From positions 1 through 64,000 of the forward strand of contig JAEYVY010000019.1 in assembly GCA_023429375.1 (NCBI GenBank): a DNA stretch of 64,000 nucleotides, given 5' to 3'. This document shows, one piece after another, positions 26,592 to 35,800 of this stretch (the first letter of the stretch is position 1; each line of letters opens with the position of its first letter). Origin of the DNA: Bacteroidota bacterium. Its GTDB lineage: Bacteria; Bacteroidota; Bacteroidia; Bacteroidales; Tannerellaceae. The position numbers were made by a program, and so were the translations under genes. Below the pieces are notes generated by a model, which made no database searches, was not told where the DNA came from, and saw nothing but the letters and a program-made list of their open reading frames with translations.

Positions 26592-27521
26592 ATGAATGCC
26601 AGAGAAAAGGTATTAGTCCGTACTTCCTGGATCAGCATCATAGGAAATGCCATACTATCACTATCCAAAATTGTTATAGGGATAATTTCTGGAAGTTTGT
26701 CAGTAATTGGCGACGGGATTGATTCTGCCACGGATGTCATTACTTCGATTGTCATATTGTATACATCACGCATTATGAACCGCCCACCAAATGCAAAATA
26801 TGCATTTGGATATGAAAAAGCCGATACGATAGCTACTAAAATACTTTCTTTTGTCATCTTCTTTGCAGGTATTGAAATGTTCATTTCAACCACCAAGAGC
26901 CTCATCCTATTTGAAGAACGAAGTATGCCTTCGATTGTAGCGATCTACGTCACTTTATTTTCAATAGTAGGCAAATTACTCTTATCGGCCTACCAACAAC
27001 ATCAAGGAAAGAAAACAGGCAGTTCAATGCTAATTGCTAATGCCAGAAATATGAAAATGGACGTTTTCATGTCATTAAGCGTCCTCTTCGGGCTCTTCTT
27101 TACGTTCGTGCTTGAAGCACCATGGCTCGATTCTGTCACCGGTCTACTTATAAGTGTATATATCATTTTAGGTTCAATCCGAATTTTTATCGACACCAAT
27201 GTAGTTCTGATGGATGGCGTTAAGGATACTTCCATCTACCAACAAATTATTCATGCGGTGGAACGAGTTCCCGGCGTAACTAATCCACACAGGATACGAT
27301 CCAGACAGTTAGGCAATCTTTATGTAATTGGTTTAGATATTGAAGTAGATGGGAATATTTCGCTCTATGAAGCTCACGATATTTCTCAGGCAGTTGAAGA
27401 AAGCATTAAAGAGAATATTGACAATGTTTATGATATTATTGTCCACATTGAACCTGCCGGAATAACACAATCGGCAGAAAAATTCGGAGTCGATAAGAAC
27501 AATATATCTGGGCGAGTATAG
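26592..27521 (+). CDS. Cation diffusion facilitator (CDF) family metal transporter
   Basis: Inner-membrane proton-coupled metal exporter. Six transmembrane segments are expected in the first 200 residues, followed by a cytoplasmic domain of about 100 residues (IHAVERVPGVTNPHRIRSRQ, YVIGLDIEVDGNISLYEAHD), which is the usual CDF C-terminal fold. The metal site of TM2 is present as IDSATD (D44 and D48). In TM5 the sequence ARNMKMDVFM puts Asn at 153 and Asp at 157, where FieF-type transporters have His153 and Asp157. The site is therefore DD-ND, not the DD-HD of Fe/Zn exporters. Mn-type CDFs also lack that His, so manganese is one possibility, but metal specificity is not established. Single gene, divergent from the EEP gene. 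Confidence 0.9.
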   Translation: MNAREKVLVRTSWISIIGNAILSLSKIVIGIISGSLSVIGDGIDSATDVITSIVILYTSRIMNRPPNAKYAFGYEKADTIATKILSFVIFFAGIEMFISTTKSLILFEERSMPSIVAIYVTLFSIVGKLLLSAYQQHQGKKTGSSMLIANARNMKMDVFMSLSVLFGLFFTFVLEAPWLDSVTGLLISVYIILGSIRIFIDTNVVLMDGVKDTSIYQQIIHAVERVPGVTNPHRIRSRQLGNLYVIGLDIEVDGNISLYEAHDISQAVEESIKENIDNVYDIIVHIEPAGITQSAEKFGVDKNNISGRV

Positions 27522-27623
27522 ATTTTATCTATGACATACAGATAGAAATTTTCAATGTTTTTTATATTTTTGCAATAGAGAGTTTTAATGATTATCCATA
27601 GATATTTAGACTTTTATTAGCCT

Positions 27624-29873
27624 ATGTCACATCTACCTGCATTAGTTACTGACCTTGCCTTAATACTTATTTCGGCCGGAATTATAACCCTCATTTTTAA
27701 ATGGTTAAAACAACCACTTGTGTTGGGTTATATCGTTGCTGGTTTTCTTGCCGGTCCCTATTTTGATATTTTTCCGACGGTTGTCGATACGAATAGTATC
27801 AGCACATGGGCAGAAATAGGCGTTATTTTCCTATTATTTGCATTAGGCTTGGAATTCAGCTTCAAAAAACTAATGAATGTAGGCGGAACAGCCGTTATAG
27901 CAGCAACCACTGAAGTTATCACCATGTTGGTTGTTGGTTATGTTGTTGGGATTTTACTTGGATGGACTCCAATGAATAGTATATTCCTTGGCGGTATGCT
28001 CTCTATGTCATCCACAACAATCATTATCAAAGCCTTTGATGATTTAGGGCTTCGAAGTCAGAAATTTACAGGTATCGTATTCGGTACGCTTGTTGTAGAA
28101 GACTTGGTTGCCATATTGATGATGGTCCTGCTCTCGACTATGGCCGTATCTCAACAATTTGCAGGCGAAGAGCTTATCAGCAGCCTAATCAAAGTAATCT
28201 TCTTCCTCATCCTTTGGTTTCTGATTGGCATTTACCTACTTCCGGCATTCTTCCGCAAGGCAAAAAAGATGATGAACGATGAAACATTACTTGTCATCGT
28301 AATCGGTTTGTGTCTCGGCATGGTTTTCCTTGCAACAGAGACTGGCTTTTCAGCTGCTTTGGGAGCTTTTATTATGGGTTCAATTCTGGCAGAAACGGTA
28401 GAAGCCGAACATATTGAGCATCTTATCAAACCTGTAAAAGACTTGTTTGGTGCCATTTTCTTTGTGTCTGTTGGCATGTTGGTAGATCCTGCAATATTGG
28501 TCGAATTTGCTTGGCCTGTGATTATAATAACGGTAGTTACAATCGTTGGTAAAGCTATCTTCTCGACGCTCGGTGTATTGATATCCGGCCAACCTTTGAA
28601 AACATCCATCCAATCGGGTTTTAGTCTTGCTCAGATTGGCGAATTTGCTTTCATTATTGCATCTTTAGGTGTTAGTCTCAAGGTGTTGCACGAATTTGTG
28701 TATCCAATTATCGTTGCCGTATCTGTCATCACAACATTTACTACACCCTATTTTATCCGATTATCCGAACCATTCTCAAATTGGCTCTATAAGATACTTC
28801 CGGACAAGACACTTGCCTTTTTTGAACGATATTCATCAGGAACGAAGACCATTAACCATGAAAGTGAATGGAAAAAGTTGTTGAAGAGTTTCATGGGCAA
28901 GCTAGTGATTTATTCCGTATTATTGTCAGCGATATTGTTGTTTTCAATCAATTTCATCTTCCCCTTTATATCTGAACAAATACCGGGTGTATGGGGTAAA
29001 TTATCCTCTGCTGCATTAGCCATATTGCTGATGTCGCCTGTGCTGACTGCCCTGATTTCAAACAAAACCAATCAGCCAGAACTTTTCATGAGTTTATGGA
29101 ACGACAGTAAGTACAATCGCGGTCGTTTAGTCTTTCTTGTTCTACTCAGGGTGTATGTTGCATTGACATTTGTTTCTTTGGTATTAATCAATCTATTCCA
29201 TATGCAATATGGAATCGGAGTCATCACAGCTATAGCTATCCTTGCCTTGGTATTTATCTTCAGAAGAAACTTCAATCAATATTCGAAGATGGAGACGCAA
29301 TTCATGACGAATCTGAATCAACGCGAAGAGGCAGCCCGGAATGCTTCGTCATCTATAAAGACGAGTTTTACGAGCCAAATGCGCAATAAGAATATCCACA
29401 TTTCAGAGGTGGAGATATCACCCAATTCTCCTTATATTGGGAAGACGCTGGGCGAGTTAAGGTTCAGGAATGACTTTGGTGTTAGTGTGGTTAAGATTTT
29501 AAGAGGTAAACGCAAAATATACATCCCGGACAGTTCCGAACCTCTATATCCTCAGGACCTACTCTCTGTAGTTGGTACGGATGAACAAATTGAACGATTC
29601 ATCCAAACCGTTGAAAACTTCAGAAATGAAAATACAATTCAGGATGTTAATATGGATATGAGCCTACAATCATTCACTATCGATGAGCATTTCCCATTTA
29701 TTGGTCAGAGTTTAATCGACTCACGTATTGGTATGAAATATAACTGTATGGTTATTGGGATAGAAAGAGAAAGTGGCTCGTTCATGAACCCCGATCCTGC
29801 TATTGTTTTTGAAGAGAATGATTTGGTTTGGGTTGTTGGTGAAAAGGAAATCCTTAAAAAGATTTGTAGTTGA
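27624..29873 (+). CDS. CPA2-family cation:proton antiporter (KefB-like) with RCK-C domains
   Basis: Predicted K+/H+ or Na+/H+ antiporter of the inner membrane. Residues about 10-380 are the Na_H_exchanger domain with 12 or so hydrophobic helices; KWLKQPLVLGYIVAGFLAGP and WAEIGVIFLLFALGLEFS are typical of KefB/KefC-like proteins. A further set of hydrophobic segments (about 415-545) is unusual compared with classic KefB and is common in Bacteroidota homologues. The C-terminus contains two TrkA-C/RCK-C-like ligand-binding domains (about 585-660, SPYIGKTLGELRFR; and 670-749, FPFIGQSLIDSRIG), but no Rossmann TrkA-N domain is seen. 749 aa. Transcribed with or just after the CDF gene (102-nt gap), suggesting an ion-homeostasis pair. 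Confidence 0.88.
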   Translation: MSHLPALVTDLALILISAGIITLIFKWLKQPLVLGYIVAGFLAGPYFDIFPTVVDTNSISTWAEIGVIFLLFALGLEFSFKKLMNVGGTAVIAATTEVITMLVVGYVVGILLGWTPMNSIFLGGMLSMSSTTIIIKAFDDLGLRSQKFTGIVFGTLVVEDLVAILMMVLLSTMAVSQQFAGEELISSLIKVIFFLILWFLIGIYLLPAFFRKAKKMMNDETLLVIVIGLCLGMVFLATETGFSAALGAFIMGSILAETVEAEHIEHLIKPVKDLFGAIFFVSVGMLVDPAILVEFAWPVIIITVVTIVGKAIFSTLGVLISGQPLKTSIQSGFSLAQIGEFAFIIASLGVSLKVLHEFVYPIIVAVSVITTFTTPYFIRLSEPFSNWLYKILPDKTLAFFERYSSGTKTINHESEWKKLLKSFMGKLVIYSVLLSAILLFSINFIFPFISEQIPGVWGKLSSAALAILLMSPVLTALISNKTNQPELFMSLWNDSKYNRGRLVFLVLLRVYVALTFVSLVLINLFHMQYGIGVITAIAILALVFIFRRNFNQYSKMETQFMTNLNQREEAARNASSSIKTSFTSQMRNKNIHISEVEISPNSPYIGKTLGELRFRNDFGVSVVKILRGKRKIYIPDSSEPLYPQDLLSVVGTDEQIERFIQTVENFRNENTIQDVNMDMSLQSFTIDEHFPFIGQSLIDSRIGMKYNCMVIGIERESGSFMNPDPAIVFEENDLVWVVGEKEILKKICS

Positions 29874-29954
29874 CAAACTCTTAAACTTTGAAAATTAATT
29901 ATTGCATTTCAGACAATATATAGTCAAATAGAGGATTTTATATAAAAATAAATT

Positions 29955-29962
29955 TATCTTTG
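29955..29962 (+). promoter_or_regulatory. -7 box of the histone H1-like gene
   Basis: TATCTTTG is an exact TAnnTTTG match 25 nt before the start codon at 29988. No TTTG sits at the usual -33 distance. The same box precedes the 52-aa gene and rlmN in this window. Confidence 0.5.
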
Positions 29963-29987
29963 TCCAAAATTTTTAAACAATTAGATC

Positions 29988-30164
29988 ATGAACGAACTAT
30001 TAAACAATTTAAACGAACTTTGTGCTAGCTTTGCCAAAGACGCTGCTGCTCAAGCAGAAAACGGAAATAAAGCTGCTGGTGCACGTGCCAGAAAAGCTTC
30101 TTTAGCAATTGAAAAAGCACTTAAAGAATTCCGCAAAATATCTCTTGAGGAATCAAAGAAATAA
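29988..30164 (+). CDS. Histone H1-like (Hc1-type) small DNA-binding protein
   Basis: A 58-codon gene from ATG 29988 to TAA 30164. The product starts MNELLNNLNELCASFAKDAA, continues through AENGNKAAGARARKASLAIE and ends ALKEFRKISLEESKK. The GNKAAGARARKAS core and EFRKIS tail match the small histone H1-like proteins annotated throughout Bacteroidales (Hc1 family, about 55-65 aa), thought to bind and compact DNA. The gene has its own -7 box (29955-29962) and a strong terminator (30187-30225), so it is monocistronic and probably highly expressed. Lysine and arginine are concentrated in the second half. DNA binding is inferred from the family. Confidence 0.88.
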   Translation: MNELLNNLNELCASFAKDAAAQAENGNKAAGARARKASLAIEKALKEFRKISLEESKK

Positions 30165-30186
30165 GTTTCCCATCTGTGGAAATAAG

Positions 30187-30225
30187 TAAGGCTGCCTCAC
30201 AATAAATGAAGCAGCCTTAATTTTT
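30187..30225 (+). terminator. Intrinsic terminator of the histone H1-like gene
   Basis: Arms TAAGGCTGC (30187-30195) and GCAGCCTTA (30211-30219), an inner TCA/TGA pairing in the loop, followed by ATTTTTTG. It lies 22 nt after the stop codon. Confidence 0.88.
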
Positions 30226-30301
30226 TGTCTAAAAAAACAATCACCACGATGTGAAAATCCGACATTGATACTGTTGAATTTCAATCACTGTTATCTATAT
30301 C

Positions 30302-30367
30302 AAAAAACACCCCGAACGTTTTTAAAAAATATAGGGATTCTTTTTAAAAACGTTCGGGATGTTTTTT
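30302..30367. terminator. Long inverted repeat, likely bidirectional terminator
   Basis: Two 27-nt arms (30302-30328 and 30341-30367) complementary at all but one position, where C-A becomes G-U on the other strand. The arm core is CCCGAACGTTTTTAAAAA and the loop is 12 nt (ATATAGGGATTC). Both ends carry long A/T runs, so it can terminate both the plus-strand histone transcript and the minus-strand M28 peptidase transcript ending at 30428. A previous terminator only 77 nt upstream makes it redundant for the plus strand. Confidence 0.7.
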
Positions 30368-30427
30368 TTAAATCATCTATATGTTTTATTTGGCTGATTA
30401 TCAAACCATTATAACATCGGTATCATT

Positions 30428-31435
30428 TTAAAATTTTGCTTCATTTGCAAGATTCCAAAGATTAAGGTATGCAGCTTTTGTAATATCCACCACCTTTTCC
30501 CAATTAATTTTGTCAGCATGATCGCCTGGCATATGATAATCGGGATTGGCATCCGTATGATACCAAATCACAGGAATATCGAAACGAGCAAAAGAGGCAT
30601 TGTCACTACCACCAACAGGTTTATCCCATGGTCTGTAATTCGGTTTCAACTTCAACTCATATTTTTTAATGTCATTCTTAAGCCAGTCTCCAAACACAGG
30701 ATGTGATTCGGTATAAAAATAAACCACATGCATCGGGTTAGATTCGTTGTTATTCCGACCTATCATATCGAAATTGAGATAACCTTTTATCTGCTCTATT
30801 CCTTTAAAGGTTTGCGTAAAAAAACGTGAACCTAACAATCCTTTTTCTTCTCCATCCCAGAAGGCAAAAATAACTGTACGTTCTGGCTGAACTCCAGATT
30901 TTACAAATGCATTGGCAATTTGCAGTACGGCAGAAACACCCGAAGCATTGTCATCTGCCCCATTATAGATTTGATCACCATTCAACATTGGATCGACACC
31001 TAAATGATCGTAATGAGCACCAATAATAACATATTCATTCTTGCTCTTCCCTTCAATCTTTGCCAGGATATTCCTCATCTGTAATTTCTGATGTACAGGC
31101 TCTTTCTTAATTACTTCAATTGAATCGAGATCAACTTGAAAACGTTGTCTTTTTTGGCGTTCACGATTGTAGGCTTCGAAGGGCTGGTAATAAGAATCTC
31201 CAAATGGGGTTAATTGCATCTGTTTCAGACAAGATACGATATATTCTCCGGCAATGCGTCCTCCACGGAATCCGGCCTCTCTGCCTTCCAATTCATCGGA
31301 AGCCAGAAAAGTGATATGTGCTTCTGCAGTTGTTTTATTAATAACTTGTAATCCTTTTTCTTTAGGAGTTTGTGCCTGAATAGAAAGACTCAGACAAGTA
31401 AATAGGAGTAGTAAGTGACTAAAATTTACTTTCAT
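30428..31435 (-). CDS. Secreted M28 family metallopeptidase
   Basis: Predicted zinc aminopeptidase of the M28 family, exported (signal MKVNFSHLLLLFTCLSLSIQ, cleavage near AQA). The family's zinc ligands and catalytic residues are visible in order: IIGAHYDHLGVD (His, Asp), YNGADDNASGVSAVLQ (bridging Asp), FAFWDGEEKGLLGS (catalytic Glu-Glu), GYLNFDMIGR (Asp) and YHMPGDHADK (last His). LASDELEGREAGFRGG near the N-terminus is the usual start of the mature domain in Bacteroidota homologues. 335 aa is typical. The enzyme probably trims N-terminal residues from peptides in the periplasm. It stands alone, with the long inverted repeat downstream. Confidence 0.93.
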   Translation of the reverse strand: MKVNFSHLLLLFTCLSLSIQAQTPKEKGLQVINKTTAEAHITFLASDELEGREAGFRGGRIAGEYIVSCLKQMQLTPFGDSYYQPFEAYNRERQKRQRFQVDLDSIEVIKKEPVHQKLQMRNILAKIEGKSKNEYVIIGAHYDHLGVDPMLNGDQIYNGADDNASGVSAVLQIANAFVKSGVQPERTVIFAFWDGEEKGLLGSRFFTQTFKGIEQIKGYLNFDMIGRNNNESNPMHVVYFYTESHPVFGDWLKNDIKKYELKLKPNYRPWDKPVGGSDNASFARFDIPVIWYHTDANPDYHMPGDHADKINWEKVVDITKAAYLNLWNLANEAKF

Positions 31436-31622
31436 TTTGTTTCAGCGTTAGTTTTGGTTGCAAAGATAGTGGTTTTGCCTAAAACGAAAGTGTCTAAAAA
31501 AGAAAAAGGCCTCTCTCCGCCCCCTTTGGCGATGAAAGCCTCCATTCAACATCTCTCACCATTCCTTATCGGACGGTGGTAAGAGATAACATCATTAATT
31601 AAACTCTTTTCAAATTTTCTCT

Positions 31623-31781
31623 TCAGTTTTTAACTGAGTCTGCTTCAAGTTCGCTCATTAAACGACGAATTTGCATATTAACTTGCTGACACATTGAACC
31701 GTTACCAACTAATTGATATCTGTTCGCTTGATAGCGCAACATAGCTAAAGTCCGCAGACTTTCTTCATTTTTTCTAATCAT
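31623..31781 (-). CDS. Small 52-aa protein, function unknown
   Basis: An open frame from ATG 31781 (or the adjacent ATG at 31784) to TGA 31623. The product begins MIRKNEESLRTLAMLRYQAN, continues RYQLVGNGSMCQQVNMQIRR and ends LMSELEADSVKN. It is a plausible soluble, mainly helical protein with balanced charge and no signal or membrane segment. Support for its being real: a TATCTTTG -7 box 86 nt upstream, a possible terminator downstream, and no gene on either strand to explain the stretch. I do not recognise a family. The single cysteine and SLRTLAMLRYQANRY helix would be the places to look for conservation. Confidence 0.6.
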   Translation of the reverse strand: MIRKNEESLRTLAMLRYQANRYQLVGNGSMCQQVNMQIRRLMSELEADSVKN

Positions 31782-31866
31782 CATTTTATTTCAATTTATT
31801 TCTCCTCGCTTGGAGAATTATTAATACTTAGATAAACTAAACACTATTCATTTCCTTAACACGATA

Positions 31867-31914
31867 CAAAGATAGCAAATATGTTTTATAACACATGTTA
31901 CAACCATGTTACAA
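31867..31914 (-). promoter_or_regulatory. Promoter and tandem repeat upstream of the 52-aa gene
   Basis: On the minus strand TATCTTTG (31867-31874) matches the -7 consensus. Just upstream are two copies of the 10-mer CATGTTACAA (plus-strand reading) at 31894-31903 and 31905-31914, one helical turn apart, overlapping the expected -33 region. The arrangement suggests an activator or repressor site. Confidence 0.45.
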
Positions 31915-31929
31915 ATATATTTATTAACC

Positions 31930-32751
31930 TTATTTAACCATATCCATCATCTTGGTTTCTGCCGTTTTTTGTATTACACCAAAGTGTATCAGGGCTTTAA
32001 GGATACCATCCTCGTCGACACTATCTGTAACATAATCTGCCACAGCCTTTACCTCTTCTTCTGCATTTCCCATTGCTATGCCTATACCTACATGTTTAAG
32101 CATCTCTACATCATTTCCTCCATCTCCAAAAGCCATAGTTTCTTCAGCCGTAATGCCAAAGCTTTCCAACATTTTATCGATGCCAATCCCTTTATTACTT
32201 CCTTTAGGAACTACATCGGTGAATAGAGGACACCATCGTGTAGATTCACAACCAGGTAGAATATTCATTATACGTTCTTCCTGATGTTCTTCAAAAAATC
32301 CGATTAATTGATATACATTGTCAACAGGTACATCTCTCAGATTCCCCATGGGAGGCTCAGGAAAATTGAGCATGTCGAACACCTTTTCTGAATTCTCATT
32401 TTTGAAATTCATTAATAAGCGGTTTTCTTGAACTAAGATACAGGGAAATGACTCCTTTTGTTCTAAGTAGTTTAGTAACGACTCTATATCTTCTGCAGGT
32501 ATTCTGTGTTTATAAACGATTTCACCTTTATCTGTCAAGCAACAGCTGCCATTCATAGTCACATAACCATCAAATTTCTCATTTCCTACATTATTGATTG
32601 CAGAAAAGTGTCTGCCAGTTGCAATAAAAACTTTGATTCCTTTCTCTCTGAGGAGGGCTAGTGCTCTAGTTGTGGATGGTGAAATACTGTGGGTTTTGAA
32701 ACTAACTAATGTTCCATCAATATCAAAAAAGATCGCTTTAACCATATTCAT
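31930..32751 (-). CDS. Cof-type HAD superfamily hydrolase
   Basis: Cytoplasmic phosphatase of the HAD superfamily (Cof/YidA type IIB cap). Motif I FFDIDGTLVS (nucleophile and acid Asp) is at residues 8-17. Motif II IKVFIATGRH follows at about 39-48, and motif IV is in MAFGDGGNDVEMLKHVGIGI near residue 215. SNKGIGIDKMLESFGI carries the motif III Lys. 273 aa is the usual length. Substrates in this family are sugar phosphates, FMN or pyridoxal phosphate; none can be assigned. Monocistronic, with the nifJ terminator just upstream (32799-32828). Confidence 0.92.
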   Translation of the reverse strand: MNMVKAIFFDIDGTLVSFKTHSISPSTTRALALLREKGIKVFIATGRHFSAINNVGNEKFDGYVTMNGSCCLTDKGEIVYKHRIPAEDIESLLNYLEQKESFPCILVQENRLLMNFKNENSEKVFDMLNFPEPPMGNLRDVPVDNVYQLIGFFEEHQEERIMNILPGCESTRWCPLFTDVVPKGSNKGIGIDKMLESFGITAEETMAFGDGGNDVEMLKHVGIGIAMGNAEEEVKAVADYVTDSVDEDGILKALIHFGVIQKTAETKMMDMVK

Positions 32752-32798
32752 CTATTAACCTTAATAGGTGCAAAGGTACTGCTTTTCACAGACATAAA

Positions 32799-32828
32799 AA
32801 AAGCGATGATCAAATGACCATCGCTTTT
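32799..32828 (-). terminator. Intrinsic terminator of nifJ
   Basis: Arms AAAAGCGATG (32799-32808) and CATCGCTTTT (32819-32828), 10-nt loop; the minus-strand reading is followed by a run of T. It lies 21 nt after the nifJ stop. Confidence 0.85.
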
Positions 32829-32848
32829 AATAGATATGATTTATTTAA

Positions 32849-35800
32849 TTATGCTTCAGCAGCTGGTTCTGTCGCCCATTCTTGCTGTGCTAATCGCTTA
32901 TAGTTACGGTATCTCCATTGTGCATTTTCCTTAGCAGCTTTAAATAGTTCTGCTGCTTCGGTAGGATATTGCTTCATGACAGATGAGTAACGCACTTCAC
33001 CCTTTAAGAAGGCTTCAAAATTATCCCAGTTCGGTTCTTTGCTATCCAAAGTAAATGGATTCTTACCTTCTGCTTCTAGTGCAGGGTTGTAACGCCACAA
33101 GTGCCAGTATCCGCATGCTACGGCATCAGCTTGCTCTTGTTGACTCTTACCCATTCCTGCTCTTAGACCGTGACTGATACATGGTGAATAAGCAATAACC
33201 AATGAAGGCCCGTCGTAAGCTTCTGCTTCACGGATAGCTTTCAATGTTTGTGCTTGGTCTGCACCCATAGCCACCTGAGCTACATATACATAACCATAAG
33301 TAGTTGCCATTAAGCCAAGGTCTTTCTTACGAACACGCTTTCCTGAGGCAGCAAATTTAGCAATAGCTCCTACCGGTGTAGATTTAGATGATTGACCTCC
33401 GGTATTTGAATAAACTTCTGTATCCAATACAAGAATGTTCACATTCTTACCTGAAGCAATAACATGGTCAAGACCACCAAAACCAATATCATAAGAAGCA
33501 CCGTCACCACCAATAATCCATTGTGATTTCTTTACTAAGAATTTGCTCAATGAAGCAATTTCTTTACAGAACTCACACTTATCTGCATTTGCAGAAACCA
33601 ATGCTTTAACCTTAGGTCCTATTTCTTTTGTTTTTTCAGCGTCGTTCTGATTTGCAATCCATTCTTCAAACAAAGCTTTTGCTTCTTCAGGACATCCGGC
33701 TTCGATTGCTTGTTTCATCAGCTTTTCGATACGTGCACGCATCGTTTCTACGGCCAATGACATACCTAATCCGAATTCAGCAAAGTCTTCAAACAAAGAG
33801 TTTGCCCAAGCAGGACCGTGTCCGTCTTGATTCTTTGTATAAGGTGTTGAAGGAACAGAAGCAGAGTAAATAGATGAACACCCTGTTGCGTTAGCTACCA
33901 TTTGACGGTCACCAAACAATTGAGTGAGTAATTTCACATAAGGAGTTTCACCACATCCAGAACATGCACCAGAGAATTCAAACATAGGAGTTGCAAACTG
34001 TGAATTCTTAACGTTTGCATTGATATTAACCAAATGTTGTTTGCTCTTCACGTTTTCAGCACAGTAAGTCCAATTTGGAACTTCGTCCAACTGACTTTCA
34101 AGATCTTGCATCTTCAATGCTTTGCCTTGTTTGTTACCCGGACAAACATCAGCACAGTTACCACAACCCAAGCAGTCTAATACAGATACTTGAATACGGA
34201 ACTTCATACCGTCAAATTGCTTTCCAACAGCCTTTAGCATGCCATCGTTAAATGGAGCATTTGCTTGTTCCGCTTCATCCAACACAAACGGACGGATACA
34301 AGCGTGAGGACATACATAAGCACATTTGTTACATTGGATACAGTTTTCTGAAGTCCATTCCGGAACGAAAGGAGCAACGCCACGTTTTTCGTATTGAGCT
34401 GTTCCTTGTTGCCAAGTACCGTCTTCAAGGCCTACAAATGTAGAAACCGGCAACAAGTCACCATCCTGAGCATTGATAACATTCACCACATTGCTGATGA
34501 AATCTGGATATTTAGCTCCATCTTTTTCATCATCCGGTAAATTAGCCCATTCCGGCTTTACGGGTAACACAGAGTATTCACCACCACGATCAACAGCAGC
34601 AAAGTTCTTATTAACCACATCTTCACCTTTCTTTCCGTATGATTTCACAATGAATTTCTTCATTTGTTCAACGGCCAATTCCACAGGTATAACATTTGTA
34701 ATACGGAAGAAGGCTGATTGAAGAATTGTATTTGTACGGTTTCCTAAACCTATTTCTAAAGCGATCTGTGTTGCATTGATATAATATACAGTGATATTCT
34801 TCTTTGCAAAATAACGTTTCACTCTATTTGGAAGATGTTTTTCCAACTCTTCAGCATTCCATACGGTATTCAACAGGAAGGTACCGTTTTCACGAAGACC
34901 GCGAGTTACATCATACATCTTTAAATAAGCCTGAACGTGACAAGCAACGAAGTTCGGTGTATTTACCAAGTAGGTAGAACGGATTGGCGTATCACCAAAA
35001 CGAAGGTGTGAACAGGTAAATCCTCCTGACTTCTTTGAGTCATATGAGAAGTATGCCTGACAATATTTATCTGTATTATCACCAATAATCTTTACAGAGT
35101 TTTTGTTTGCACCAACTGTACCGTCTGCTCCTAAACCATAGAATTTTGCTTCGTACATTCCTTCTCCGCCTAAAGCGATTTCTTCGCGTGGAGGAAGTGA
35201 AGTGAAAGTAACGTCATCTACGATACCAATCGTAAAGTTTGTCTTAGGCAATGACAAGGTCAAGTTTTCGTATACAGATAGGATCTGAGCTGGTGTAGTA
35301 TCTTTTGAAGAAAGGCCATAACGTCCACCTACGATAACCGGAGCATTTTCTTGTCCGTAGAAGCAGTCTTTTACGTCAAGATACAAAGGTTCGCCGGTAG
35401 ATCCTGGTTCTTTTGTACGGTCAAGTACAGCGATACGTTTTGCTGTCTTAGGAACGGCTGCAAGGAAATGTTTAGCAGAGAAAGGACGATACAAATGAAC
35501 GGCAACCAAACCTACTTTTTCTCCTTGTGCAGTCAAATAATCGATTGCTTCACGGATAGCTTCCGTTACTGATCCCATTGCGATAATAACGCGATCTGCA
35601 TCTGGCGCTCCGTAATAGTCGAACAAACCGTACTTACGACCAGTAATAGCAGAAATCTCTTTCATATATTCTTCCACTATTCCAGGAACTGCTTCATAAT
35701 ATTTATTTGCAGATTCTCTGTGTTGGAAGAATACATCAGGGTTTTCAGCCATACCACGTGTTACAGGGTTTTCTGGATTCAACGCACGGTTGCGGAATTC

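Larger units (their letters stand above)
31436..31929. other. Intergenic region containing a small minus-strand gene
   Basis: This 494-nt stretch holds a possible minus-strand terminator (GC-rich CGCC/GGCG hairpin at about 31495-31545, followed on the minus strand by TTTTTCTTTTTT), the 52-aa gene at 31623-31781, its -7 box (31867-31874) and a tandem 10-mer at 31894-31914. Nothing else is supported. Confidence 0.5.

Noticed and set aside
28232..28609. 125-aa minus-strand ORF inside the KefB-like gene
   Set aside because: Shadow of a membrane-helix-rich coding region on the other strand; no independent support.
31560..31610. Second hairpin (CTCTCACC...GGTGGTAAGAG) after the 52-aa gene
   Set aside because: The pairing is interrupted and has no T-run on either strand; not enough to call a terminator or RNA.
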